Notes: generated from the sequence alone by a model not told the origin. A DNA stretch of 11,152 bases from an uncultured Methylococcaceae bacterium (GCA_903873045.1 CAIQND010000673.1:1-11152), one strand, 5' to 3'. Positions 1 through 6,843 are shown, counted from the stretch's first letter. Numbers and translations: made by a program.

Positions 1-2
1 AA

Positions 3-59
3 GGCGAATCCATGCGCAAAAAAATGAATTCCTTGACTCAAGTTGAACACTTGGAGTAA
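3..59 (+). CDS. Possible C-terminal tail of a truncated plus-strand gene
   Basis: Reading frame 3 is open from the left edge of the window to a TAA at 57-59. The last 18 residues are GESMRKKMNSLTQVEHLE, a charged, plausible soluble C-terminus. Nothing upstream is visible, so family and function cannot be given. A random open stretch of 18 codons is common, so this is a weak call. It would be convergent with the minus-strand genes that follow. Confidence 0.25.
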   Translation, partial: GESMRKKMNSLTQVEHLE

Positions 60-127
60 AAATTCACTTCCACCGATGCGTTAGGTTTTAGGTGTTCAAG
101 TTCAACCAGAATTAGTGTTCAAATTAA

Positions 128-190
128 TCAGAATACGCAGGCAGTAAAACCAGTGATTGTTGTTTTTGTTTCGATGTCTGAAAATGCCAT
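128..190 (-). CDS. 20-codon ORF with a strong ribosome binding site; small peptide or remnant
   Basis: ATG at 190-188 is preceded by the purine-rich AAGAGGGG about eight bases upstream, one of the better Shine-Dalgarno matches in this part of the window. The peptide is MAFSDIETKTTITGFTACVF, ending in TGA at 130-128. I do not recognise it. It lies 30 bp downstream of the exported-protein gene on the same strand, so it could be co-transcribed. It could equally be the front end of a decayed longer gene, since no continuation is seen in other frames. There is no independent evidence of expression. Confidence 0.3.
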   Translation of the reverse strand: MAFSDIETKTTITGFTACVF

Positions 191-220
191 TGTATTACCC
201 CTCTTATTTAAAATTAAAGC

Positions 221-1105
221 CTAATGAATGTTATCGATTCGGTATTGATTTATATTAAAAACTCCATTCAGTTCAAGAATGTTGTTGTATCGCTTTTCTA
301 TCTTTTCTGGCACAAAACATTGGTTCACAAGTGTTTCAACAAGTAACATGTATTGCTGTGTAGCATGTGTTAGGGTCAAACCAATCGTATGTCTTGCTTC
401 CATAGAAAACGGGGCAAAAGTACTTTGCCACGCATGACGGAACAACCATAGTACATCTGACGGTATCCGCTCTGAAATATGGATCAAATTGGTTTGTGCT
501 TCTGAAGACGGTACGAGAAGGACAGAATCAGTATAGTCCTGTACATATTTCTCAAAAACCTGCTCTTCAATCGAAGCGGGAGACTCTGTATGCGAGGCAT
601 CCGCACCAGCCAGCAAAGCCTGATCAAGAAGAAACTGCCGTTCGTTCCATGCGAACACAGCGTACAAAGAGAGCTTTGGTGAACGGCTTATCGCAAGCTT
701 TGCCCACGGGCTATCCAAATAGCATGTAGCTTCAGATATCAAGTTTTCTGGAACAATTGGGGGGCTAACGGGAGCTGTTTTTGCCGCTATCAGCGGTCGA
801 TAAACAAAAAAAAGTGTGATGTTGGCGGGAACTTCAGAATTTTTGCCACATTGCGCACTTTCACCAAACTTGTCCACGACATACTTTGAAATTGAAGTGA
901 CAAACGCCTTAAAATTTGAATCCCCTACGGTGGCGAGTGATTCGCCAGATAACTGTCTCCCCGTTGATTCATCTATAACCTGCATTGAATATTTCATTTG
1001 GGGAGAACACCTCTCTGTAGAGTAAGCAGTTTTTATTGCACTTAAGCTTATCAATAGCGAAATAAACACTGCAATGTAAAAATTGTAAAATTGAATATTT
1101 GTCAT
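221..1105 (-). CDS. Unrecognised exported (periplasmic) protein
   Basis: I do not recognise the family. From the ATG at 1105 the product is 294 aa. Residues 1-29 look like a signal peptide: a short polar N-terminus, a hydrophobic core (FYIAVFISLLISLSAI) and a likely cut after AYS, before TERC. The mature part has four cysteines (about 33, 86, 128 and 263), which could form two disulfides in the periplasm, a Pro/Val-rich stretch near 112-119, and predicted helical segments in the second half. There are no further membrane spans and no catalytic motif I can name. An upstream in-frame ATG at 1138 would add 11 residues (MILFFSCTKIK); I prefer 1105 because it gives a normal signal peptide, although neither start has a good Shine-Dalgarno. 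Its AT-rich sequence and unrelated neighbours suggest an accessory gene. Reality as a gene is likely; function is unknown. Confidence 0.65.
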   Translation of the reverse strand: MTNIQFYNFYIAVFISLLISLSAIKTAYSTERCSPQMKYSMQVIDESTGRQLSGESLATVGDSNFKAFVTSISKYVVDKFGESAQCGKNSEVPANITLFFVYRPLIAAKTAPVSPPIVPENLISEATCYLDSPWAKLAISRSPKLSLYAVFAWNERQFLLDQALLAGADASHTESPASIEEQVFEKYVQDYTDSVLLVPSSEAQTNLIHISERIPSDVLWLFRHAWQSTFAPFSMEARHTIGLTLTHATQQYMLLVETLVNQCFVPEKIEKRYNNILELNGVFNINQYRIDNIH

Positions 1106-1545
1106 TTTTATTTTTGTACATGAGAAAAACAAAATCATTGAACCCAGACTCTAATACTGCTACCTTAAATAGCATTATTCATTTAATAACAGTAATATAG
1201 ATGCATAAAAGAAAGTTAAACTCCTGGGTATATTCAGATATAATTGAAATTCACTACATTTCATGGATATATTCAAAGCCCATGGCTTCCATTCACGGTT
1301 GTTTAAACGGGTTGCTGTCATTAAAAAACAAGGGGTTGTCTGCGAAAGGTAAAAAAATTATTTCGCTTATGGGATGCCTTATGTGTTTCTGAGCTGTTTG
1401 TTAATGTTTTTTTGGGGGCAGTCATTTAACAAAAAATACGCTTCATAACGTAATAGCATTATTAGCTTTAATGTTTAAGATACTAAATAATTGTTACAAA
1501 AGGAATTAAAATGTGATTTATTTTTATAATTGCAATTTTTGCAAC

Positions 1546-1580
1546 TGGGTTGGGTTGGGTTGGCTTGGCTTGGCTCGCCT
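1546..1580. repeat. Pentanucleotide tandem TGGGT x3, TGGCT x3
   Basis: Three perfect copies of TGGGT (1546-1560) are followed directly by three perfect copies of TGGCT (1561-1575) and one degenerate unit, CGCCT. The plus strand has evenly spaced G tracts (GGG x3, then GG x3), so a two-layer G-quadruplex is possible. Pentamer arrays can change copy number by slippage. The array is outside any recognised gene. Confidence 0.85.
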
Positions 1581-1616
1581 CGTACTTTGGCACAGTCTCA
1601 CTGCCCACAGCCGTAT

Positions 1617-1682
1617 AGGGTACGCTGCGCGTACCTTTTTTTAAACTAATGACCCATAAAAAAGGTACGCACAGCGTACCCT
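1617..1682. repeat. 25-bp inverted repeat, REP-like, possible bidirectional terminator
   Basis: Arms 1617-1641 and 1658-1682 are complementary at 24 of 25 positions around a 16-base loop. Each arm is itself nearly palindromic (GGTACGC/GCGTACC). The left arm ends in a run of seven T and the right arm begins with six A, so on either strand the inner edge is AT-rich. Because the T run lies in the loop rather than after the full stem, it would act as a terminator only through the inner arm hairpins. The form, a GGGTACGC... core repeated in inverted orientation, resembles dispersed intergenic palindromes. It lies about 57 bp beyond the parC stop. Confidence 0.75.
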
Positions 1683-1694
1683 ACACAGCTTTAA

Positions 1695-1735
1695 TTACAT
1701 CGATCCCACGCTCTCGGAACGAGGGAACGATGTAA
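1695..1735. repeat. Imperfect palindrome next to the parC stop
   Basis: Arms 1695-1707 (TTACATCGATCCC) and 1723-1735 (GGGAACGATGTAA) pair at 12 of 13 positions around a 15-base loop. The right arm ends four bases from the parC stop codon. There is no following T run on the minus strand, so it is not a classical intrinsic terminator. It could stabilise the parC 3' end or be a dispersed repeat. Confidence 0.6.
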
Positions 1736-1738
1736 AAA

Positions 1739-3970
1739 CTACTCACATTCCAAACCTTCAACCCGCTGAAAGCCTCTGGGTAAATGCAAACCTCTTTTGG
1801 CGCGGCTACCGGTGTAATGTTCTATATCCGCTGCTTTTAACGTTAAAAAGCGTTTACCGGACACCACTTTTAACGGGCTTTGTTCGGGTATGGACAACAC
1901 CGCGACCACATAATCTGTTTCTTCAGCCAAATCAGCGGGGGGAATCTGTATCAGTTTATTGCCTTTGCCGCGTGCCAGTGCCGGTAAATCAGCCACAGGA
2001 AAAACCAACAAACGGCCTTGCAAGGTAACGACTGCCAACAAATCCGATTCATTACGGACAGGCACGGGTTTTAAAACTTTGGCACCCGTGGGAAGGGTAA
2101 TCAATAACTTGCCCGCCTTATTCTTGCTCGATAGCTCTTTTAACTGGACTCTGAAACCATAGCCAAAATGACTGGCCAATACAATCCAGTCATCAGGATT
2201 ACCGGCAAGCAAATGCGTAAACATTGAACCGGCAGGTGGATTAAGTCGACCGGTTAACGGTTCGCCTTGCGTTCTCGCTGAAGGTAAATCGTGGGCAGAA
2301 GTGCTATAAGCACGTCCGGTAGAATCCAGTAAATAAACAGGTTGTGTTGAGCGGCTTTTTACGGCATCCAGAAAGCTGTCTCCGGAACGGTAATTTAAAC
2401 TGTCGACTTCAATATCATGACCTTTTGCCGCGCGTATCCAGCCTTTTTCTGACAAAATAATGGTTAACGGTTCATTACTGATTAGCGCGGTAGTTTGCAG
2501 GGCAACAGCGGCTATTCTTGCAACAATCGGCGAACGACGATCATCGCCATATTGCTCGGCATCACGCTCAATTTCTTTTCTGATCAAGCGGTTTAGCAAC
2601 AGCTTGGAACCCAAGGTTTTTTCCAATGCAGCGCGTTCTTTTTCCAGCGCATCCTGCTCACCCCGAATCTTCATTTCTTCGAGCTTGGCCAGATGCCTTA
2701 ACTTTAATTCCAGGATAGCTTCGGCCTGAATATCAGTCAGCCCAAACCGCGCCATTAATACCGGCTTGGGATAGTCTTCGCTACGAATAATGGCAATGAC
2801 TTCGTCAATATTTAAGTAGGCAATTAATAAGCCATCGAGTATGTGCAACCGCGCCAGCACTTTATCCAAGCGATACTGTAAACGTCGCCGTACCGTTTCT
2901 GTACGAAAGGCCAGCCATTCAACGAGAATATCCCTGAGTCCTTTGACTTTTGGCTTGCCATCCATGCCTATCATGTTCATATTGACACGATAGCTTTTTT
3001 CCAGATCGGTCGTGGTAAACAAATGCGACATAACCGCGTCAACATCAATGCGCTTGGATTTTGGAATGATCAATAAGCGGGTAGGATTTTCATGATCCGA
3101 TTCATCCCGCAAATCTTCAATCATGGGCAGTTTTTTCGCCAACATTTGCGCAGCGATTTGCTCCATCAACTTGGCTCCGGATACCTGATGTGGCAGCGCG
3201 GTAATGACAATATTACCCTCTTCCTGCTCATAAATAGCCCGCATTTTTATCGAACCGCCGCCGCTAAGATACATTTTCTGTATATCCTCAGCCGAGGTAA
3301 TGATTTCAGCATCGGTTGGATAATCAGGCCCTTTGATGTGCTCGAACAGGTCTTCCAGGGTGCTGTCAGGCTTGTCCAACAATTGCAGACAAGCAGCTGC
3401 CACTTCCCGAAGATTGTGCGGCGGTATATCCGTCGCCATACCCACGGCAATACCCATGGTGCCGTTAAGCAGGATATTGGGCAATCTTGCGGGCAACAAC
3501 ACCGGTTCTTTTAAGGTGGCATCAAAATTATCCGACCATTCAACCGTACCCTGCCCTAATTCGCTTAGCAAGGTATTGGCATAAGCGGTCAGGCGTGATT
3601 CGGTATAACGCATGGCAGCAAATGATTTTGGATCATCCGGTGAGCCCCAATTGCCCTGCCCGTCAACCAGTGGATAACGGTAAGAAAAATTCTGCGCCAT
3701 CAATACCATGGCTCCATAACAGGCAGAATCTCCGTGCGGATGGTACTTACCCAACACATCGCCGACGGTACGTGCCGATTTTTTATACTTGGCAAGGGCG
3801 TTTAAACCCAGTTCGGACATGGCAAAAACAATACGCCGCTGCACCGGTTTTAAGCCATCGGCAATATGTGGCAAGGCTCGGTCGAGAATAACGTACATGG
3901 AATAATCCAGATAAGCTTTCTCGGCAAAATCCTTTAACGGCAGTTGTTCAAAATTTTCTTGTAGACCCAC
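1739..3970 (-). CDS. parC: DNA topoisomerase IV subunit A (ParC)
   Basis: ParC is the DNA-cutting and religating subunit of topoisomerase IV (with ParE) and decatenates daughter chromosomes. The 743-aa product is close to E. coli length. The N-terminus (DFAEKAYLDYSMYVILDRALP) starts the breakage-reunion domain. The active-site tyrosine is Y122 in AAMRYTE, followed by a tower and coiled-coil region. From about residue 500 comes the beta-pinwheel C-terminal domain, including GKGNKLIQIP near 680. The GyrA box (QRRGGKG) is absent, which excludes GyrA. The quinolone-resistance region reads HPHGDSACYGAM: S82 matches E. coli Ser80, but G86 stands where E. coli has Glu84. The start is GTG, directly after the TAA of the thioesterase gene in the same frame, with GAGGA ten bases upstream inside the thioesterase end. 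The two genes are therefore probably co-transcribed and translationally coupled. Confidence 0.97.
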   Translation of the reverse strand: MGLQENFEQLPLKDFAEKAYLDYSMYVILDRALPHIADGLKPVQRRIVFAMSELGLNALAKYKKSARTVGDVLGKYHPHGDSACYGAMVLMAQNFSYRYPLVDGQGNWGSPDDPKSFAAMRYTESRLTAYANTLLSELGQGTVEWSDNFDATLKEPVLLPARLPNILLNGTMGIAVGMATDIPPHNLREVAAACLQLLDKPDSTLEDLFEHIKGPDYPTDAEIITSAEDIQKMYLSGGGSIKMRAIYEQEEGNIVITALPHQVSGAKLMEQIAAQMLAKKLPMIEDLRDESDHENPTRLLIIPKSKRIDVDAVMSHLFTTTDLEKSYRVNMNMIGMDGKPKVKGLRDILVEWLAFRTETVRRRLQYRLDKVLARLHILDGLLIAYLNIDEVIAIIRSEDYPKPVLMARFGLTDIQAEAILELKLRHLAKLEEMKIRGEQDALEKERAALEKTLGSKLLLNRLIRKEIERDAEQYGDDRRSPIVARIAAVALQTTALISNEPLTIILSEKGWIRAAKGHDIEVDSLNYRSGDSFLDAVKSRSTQPVYLLDSTGRAYSTSAHDLPSARTQGEPLTGRLNPPAGSMFTHLLAGNPDDWIVLASHFGYGFRVQLKELSSKNKAGKLLITLPTGAKVLKPVPVRNESDLLAVVTLQGRLLVFPVADLPALARGKGNKLIQIPPADLAEETDYVVAVLSIPEQSPLKVVSGKRFLTLKAADIEHYTGSRAKRGLHLPRGFQRVEGLECE

Positions 3971-4468
3971 TTAAAACTCATCCTCTGATAATTCAACGTA
4001 AAGTGCACGACTTTTCTCAAGGCTTTCCTGGCGCATTTTCCTGCGCAGTTCAGCCGCCACAAAATGCTTTTTTTCGGCCTCCGTTTCCAGTATTAAACGA
4101 GGTACTTCAAAAGATTTACCCTGTTCATCAATAGCCACCATGGTAAAGTAGCAAGAAGTCGTATGCCTTTTCTCATTGGTTCTTAAATGTTCGGCAACCA
4201 CTTTTACCCCGATTTCCATTGATGACCGACCCACATGATTAACCCGGGCAAAAAAAGTCACCAACTCACCGACATTGACTTGCTGTCTAAAGAATACCTG
4301 ATCCAGCGCGGCAGTCACCACATAATTTTTGCAATATTTGGCCGCACAGGCATAAGCCACCTGATCCAGTAATTTTAATAAAGAACCGCCATGCACATTA
4401 CCCGAAAAATTAGCCATATCGGGTGTCATCAGCACAGTCATTGTTAAGGATTTTTCTTGTTTAGTCAT
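3971..4468 (-). CDS. Acyl-CoA thioesterase, hotdog fold (YciA/BACH-like)
   Basis: A cytosolic enzyme that hydrolyses acyl-CoA to free acid and CoA; the chain-length preference cannot be read from the sequence. The product is 165 aa, typical of a single-domain hotdog protein. The hallmark is NVHGGSLLKLLD (residues 24-35): the HGG turn leads into the central helix, and Asp35 sits where this family places its catalytic acid. VTAALDQVFFRQQVNVGELV (51-70) and RSSMEIGVKVV (81-91) are the following conserved strands. The C-terminal 30 residues are charged and helical. The start ATG has no good Shine-Dalgarno. Its last codon abuts parC with no spacer. It may carry the promoter for both genes upstream, but I see no clear consensus boxes. 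The family is secure; the physiological role is not. Confidence 0.9.
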   Translation of the reverse strand: MTKQEKSLTMTVLMTPDMANFSGNVHGGSLLKLLDQVAYACAAKYCKNYVVTAALDQVFFRQQVNVGELVTFFARVNHVGRSSMEIGVKVVAEHLRTNEKRHTTSCYFTMVAIDEQGKSFEVPRLILETEAEKKHFVAAELRRKMRQESLEKSRALYVELSEDEF

Positions 4469-4567
4469 TTTTTATCGGAAATATTGGTAGAAGTATTCTT
4501 ATAAAATTAGCGTAATGATTATTTTTTTTCACAGTTCAGACCCCCGTTTAATACGAGGCGTAAAGGT

Positions 4568-4609
4568 AATCCTGGCGTTGATTTTTTATAACGCTAGTAT
4601 ATCAGGATT
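4568..4609. repeat. Bulged stem-loop
   Basis: AATCCTG (4568-4574) pairs perfectly with CAGGATT (4603-4609). Immediately inside it GCGTT (4575-4579) pairs with AACGC (4590-4594), leaving an AT-rich 10-base loop and a one-sided 8-base bulge (4595-4602). It could be an RNA structure in the thioesterase leader or chance; no family is recognised. Confidence 0.4.
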
Positions 4610-4648
4610 GTCAAAAGACCCGCATCCGTAGTCACTGCCATTAAGTTA

Positions 4649-4750
4649 AGGATCGTGCATGAAATAACTGAACCATTTATATCCCCTCACCCCAGCCTTC
4701 TCCCAGAGGGAGAGGGAGCAAGATGCCTAAGTTATTTCATGCGCATTCCT
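4649..4750. mobile_element. 102-bp MITE-like element with terminal inverted repeats
   Basis: The ends 4649-4669 and 4730-4750 are inverted copies matching at 17-18 of 21 positions, with a perfect 13-bp inner part (GCATGAAATAACT / AGTTATTTCATGC). Between them lies a C-rich/G-rich hairpin core: TCTCCC (4699-4704), loop AGA, GGGAGA (4708-4713). It belongs to the CCCTCACCCC...CTCCC.GAGGGAGAGGG type of dispersed palindrome often seen between genes in proteobacteria. There is no coding capacity and no clear target-site duplication. It may be a non-autonomous element or a structured intergenic repeat. Confidence 0.55.
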
Positions 4751-4790
4751 AAATCAACATGCAACAGCTAACACCCTTAAATTTAAACAT

Positions 4791-4820
4791 AAAAAAAGGC
4801 AGCTATAAGCTGCCTTTTTT
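4791..4820 (-). terminator. Intrinsic terminator of the ribosomal-protein operon
   Basis: GGCAGCT (4798-4804) and AGCTGCC (4808-4814) form a perfect 7-bp GC-rich stem with a 3-base loop. On the minus strand it is followed by seven T (4797-4791). It begins about 22 bases after the rplS stop. Six T on the plus-strand side mean it could also stop transcription coming from the other direction. Confidence 0.92.
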
Positions 4821-4842
4821 AACGGTATCAAACAAAAACTGC

Positions 4843-5184
4843 TTACAGTTTTTCTTTGATACGCGCTGCTTTACCTGTCAGATCACGCAAGTAATACAAT
4901 TTAGCGCGACGGACATCGCCGCGACGCTTAACAGTAATCTCGCTGATAATAGGGCTGTGAGTTTGAAAAACACGCTCAACACCTGTACCATGAGAAATCT
5001 TTCTGACGGTAAAAGCAGAGTTTAATCCGCGATTACGTATTGCAATCACAATGCCTTCAAAAGCCTGAATTCTCTCACGCTCGCCTTCTTTTACCTTAAC
5101 TTGAACAACAACAGTATCACCTGGATTAAATTCAGGAATCTGTCTTAGCTGTTCATTTTCCAATACATCAATAATATTGCTCAT
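4843..5184 (-). CDS. rplS: 50S ribosomal protein L19
   Basis: L19 is a structural protein of the large subunit at the interface with the 30S subunit. The product is 113 aa (E. coli about 115) and is near-identical in pattern throughout: FNPGDTVVVQVKVKEG near the start, AFEGIVIAIRNRGLNSAFTVRK in the middle, GVERVFQTHSP, and KAARIKEKL at the end. I start it at the ATG at 5184 (MSNIIDVLE), which matches the usual L19 start. Two GTG codons immediately upstream in frame would add only two residues. AGGG lies seven bases upstream of the ATG. It is the last gene of the operon, 9 bp after trmD, and is followed by the terminator. Confidence 0.98.
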   Translation of the reverse strand: MSNIIDVLENEQLRQIPEFNPGDTVVVQVKVKEGERERIQAFEGIVIAIRNRGLNSAFTVRKISHGTGVERVFQTHSPIISEITVKRRGDVRRAKLYYLRDLTGKAARIKEKL

Positions 5185-5193
5185 CACCACACC

Positions 5194-5931
5194 CTATTCA
5201 ACTTCACTTTTAAATTGTGTCAGCAGATATTCCTGCTCTGCACTTAAATTCTTGTTTTTTAATAAATCCGGCCGTCTTTGCCAAGTTCTACCCAACGCCT
5301 GCTTCATGCGCCAGCGCTCTATATCCGCATGATTGCCGCTCAATAAAACGTCCGGTACTGAACCTGTTTCAAGCTGTTCAGGCCTGGTAAAATGCGGATA
5401 ATCCAACAAACCATTCATATGAGAATCTTGCAGGGCAGACTCTTTATGGCCAAGTACACCCGGTAATAAACGGGTTACGGCATCAATAACTATCAATGCA
5501 GCCAGTTCACCACCGCTAATAACGTAGTCACCTACCGACCATTCGTCATCACAATCCCTATCAACAAAGCGCTCATCAACACCCTCATAGCGCCCTGCAA
5601 CCAAAATTAATTGCGAAATATCGCAAGCTTCTGATAACAAAGCCTGTGTGATTGGCTTGCCTTGTGGACTTAAATAAACCACTTTTGCCGTGCCACTACC
5701 CGCCTGCTTTGCATCATTGACTGCATCGTGCAAGGACTGGTATTTCATTACCATTCCCGGCCCGCCACCGTAAGGACGATCATCAACCGTTTTGTGCTTG
5801 TCGTGCGTATAGTCTCTAGGATTCCATACCGACAAACTGACTATCTCGCGCTCTATTGCCCTGCCCGTTACACCGTAACTTGCAGCCGCTGTTATCATTT
5901 CGGGAAATAATGTTACAACATCAAATCGCAT
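5194..5931 (-). CDS. trmD: tRNA (guanine-N1-)-methyltransferase TrmD
   Basis: Uses S-adenosylmethionine to make m1G37 next to the anticodon, which prevents +1 frameshifting; acts as a cytosolic SPOUT-class dimer. The 245-aa product has the trefoil-knot SAM site: YLSPQGKP (86-93), LVAGRYEGVDERF (110-122) and SVGDYVISGGELA (132-144). The expected catalytic base is D169, in DSHMNGLLDYPHFTRPE. RPYGGGPGMVM (52-62) is the family N-terminal loop. The ATG is eight bases after the rimM stop and has no clear Shine-Dalgarno, so its translation is probably coupled to rimM. It is essential in most bacteria. Length and motifs are normal. Confidence 0.98.
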   Translation of the reverse strand: MRFDVVTLFPEMITAAASYGVTGRAIEREIVSLSVWNPRDYTHDKHKTVDDRPYGGGPGMVMKYQSLHDAVNDAKQAGSGTAKVVYLSPQGKPITQALLSEACDISQLILVAGRYEGVDERFVDRDCDDEWSVGDYVISGGELAALIVIDAVTRLLPGVLGHKESALQDSHMNGLLDYPHFTRPEQLETGSVPDVLLSGNHADIERWRMKQALGRTWQRRPDLLKNKNLSAEQEYLLTQFKSEVE

Positions 5932-5939
5932 GAGGGTGA

Positions 5940-6446
5940 TTAAAAGTCAGGATCCCAATCCACAACCATCTTGCCAGCTTCCAGATCAATAGCCATGATT
6001 GTTTGTCCCTGTAAAAACGGAATGACCCGCTCCCGCTCTCCTTTAACAATAACGACATCATTTGCGCCAGTTTCCAACAGACTTTCAACAACACCTAACT
6101 GAACGCCCAAATCGGTTTCAACACTCAAACCAATTAAGTCAGACCAATAATATTCGTCTTTTGCCACTTTTGGTAATTGTTCGGGGGTTATATAAATATC
6201 CCACCCCATAAAGCTTGCGGCTTGATCTCTATCATTAACGCCATCAAGTTGAGCGACTACCGCTTTACCCTGTAGCTTTCCGTCAATAACATTAACCAAT
6301 CGGGTTTCACTATCTTTTTTTAGCAACCAAGGTGAGTAACTTAAAATATTCTCTCTACACTCCGTAAAGGAAAATACTTTAACCCAGCCTTTTATGCCAA
6401 AAACGCCAGAAATTTTCCCAACGTTTATTTGTTGCTGATTTGACAA
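5940..6446 (-). CDS. rimM: Ribosome maturation factor RimM
   Basis: RimM binds ribosomal protein S19 on the 30S subunit and helps maturation of the 30S head. The 168-aa product has the N-terminal beta-barrel (VGKISGVFGIKGWVKVFSFT, 9-28) and the C-terminal PRC-barrel, opened by EYYWSDLIGL (98-107) and including VIPFLQGQTI (141-150). The start is TTG (codon 6446-6444), chosen because it gives the usual short N-terminus before VGKISG; no ATG is available nearby. It begins four bases after the rpsP stop. There is no Shine-Dalgarno, so low, coupled translation is likely, which fits the known lower output of rimM-trmD relative to the flanking ribosomal proteins in E. coli. Confidence 0.95.
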   Translation of the reverse strand: MSNQQQINVGKISGVFGIKGWVKVFSFTECRENILSYSPWLLKKDSETRLVNVIDGKLQGKAVVAQLDGVNDRDQAASFMGWDIYITPEQLPKVAKDEYYWSDLIGLSVETDLGVQLGVVESLLETGANDVVIVKGERERVIPFLQGQTIMAIDLEAGKMVVDWDPDF

Positions 6447-6450
6447 CAGC

Positions 6451-6702
6451 TTATGCAGCTGCCTTAACGGCGTCTTTAATCAACTTTGCAACGCGCTCGG
6501 AAGGTTGAGCGCCATTGGCTTTCCAGTAATCAACGCGAGCACTGTCCAAACGCAATCTTTCTTCATTGCCACGTGCCAATGGATTAAAAAACCCTACACG
6601 TTCAATATAACGACCATCCCGACCGCTTCTGCTATCGGTTACAACAACGTGATAAAAAGGGCGATTCTTAGCGCCACCTCTTGAAAGACGAATGGTTACC
6701 AT
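6451..6702 (-). CDS. rpsP: 30S ribosomal protein S16
   Basis: S16 is a primary assembly protein of the 30S body. The 83-aa product has the family pattern: MVTIRLSRGGAKNRPFYHVV at the start, then DGRYIERVGFFNP (29-41) and VDYWKANGAQPSERV (58-72), with a normal short basic C-terminus. The ATG has a strong Shine-Dalgarno, GAGGAA, six bases upstream. First gene of the rpsP-rimM-trmD-rplS group, 141 bp downstream of ffh, a gap wide enough for its own promoter. Confidence 0.98.
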   Translation of the reverse strand: MVTIRLSRGGAKNRPFYHVVVTDSRSGRDGRYIERVGFFNPLARGNEERLRLDSARVDYWKANGAQPSERVAKLIKDAVKAAA

Positions 6703-6843
6703 CTATTTTCCTCAAATATACATTTAATCATTGTTAATCTGCCTATTTTACGCGAATTTTACTATAAGTGAAGTACAAATTAGAAAGAATCAACACTTAG
6801 CCTTTTTTTTTCGCGTAACTACTCGTTAAAGCAACTAAAAAAA
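6703..6843 (-). promoter_or_regulatory. Likely promoter region of the rpsP operon, with a 9-bp inverted repeat
   Basis: This AT-rich gap separates ffh from rpsP and precedes an excellent rpsP ribosome binding site. On the minus strand a possible pair is TTCACT, 16 bases, TAAAAT; it is only a partial match to the sigma-70 consensus. The perfect 9-bp inverted repeat TTACGCGAA (6748-6756) / TTCGCGTAA (6810-6818) brackets a tract including a 9-T run (6803-6811 region). No certain terminator for ffh is seen, so readthrough from ffh is also possible. Confidence 0.4.

Larger units (their letters stand above)
1106..1738. other. 633-bp spacer, AT-rich then repeat-rich
   Basis: The stretch 1106-1540 is AT-rich. 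It would hold the promoter of the exported-protein gene, but I cannot pick out a convincing -35/-10 pair. A 63-codon ORF (1201-1392, plus) has no ribosome binding site and no recognisable sequence, and I do not call it. From 1546 to 1735 the spacer is packed with repeats: a pentanucleotide tandem and two inverted repeats, listed separately. They end immediately next to the parC stop codon. Confidence 0.6.
4469..4842. other. 374-bp spacer between the rplS terminator and the thioesterase gene
   Basis: No gene is supported here. The spacer holds the upstream region of the thioesterase-parC pair, a bulged stem-loop (4568-4609), a 102-bp element with terminal inverted repeats (4649-4750) and the intrinsic terminator of the ribosomal operon (4791-4820). 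A small ORF overlapping rplS in the opposite direction has no supporting features. Confidence 0.7.

Noticed and set aside
1201..1392. 63-codon plus-strand ORF
   Set aside because: No ribosome binding site, AT-rich, unrecognisable sequence and no neighbour on the same strand; most likely chance.
3092..3891. Plus-strand ORFs opposite parC
   Set aside because: They are antisense shadows of a well-conserved coding region, without ribosome binding sites or family likeness.
1739..3970. GyrA as an alternative identity for the topoisomerase gene
   Set aside because: No GyrA box, ParC-like length, ParC-type C-terminal sequence and ParC-type N-terminus.
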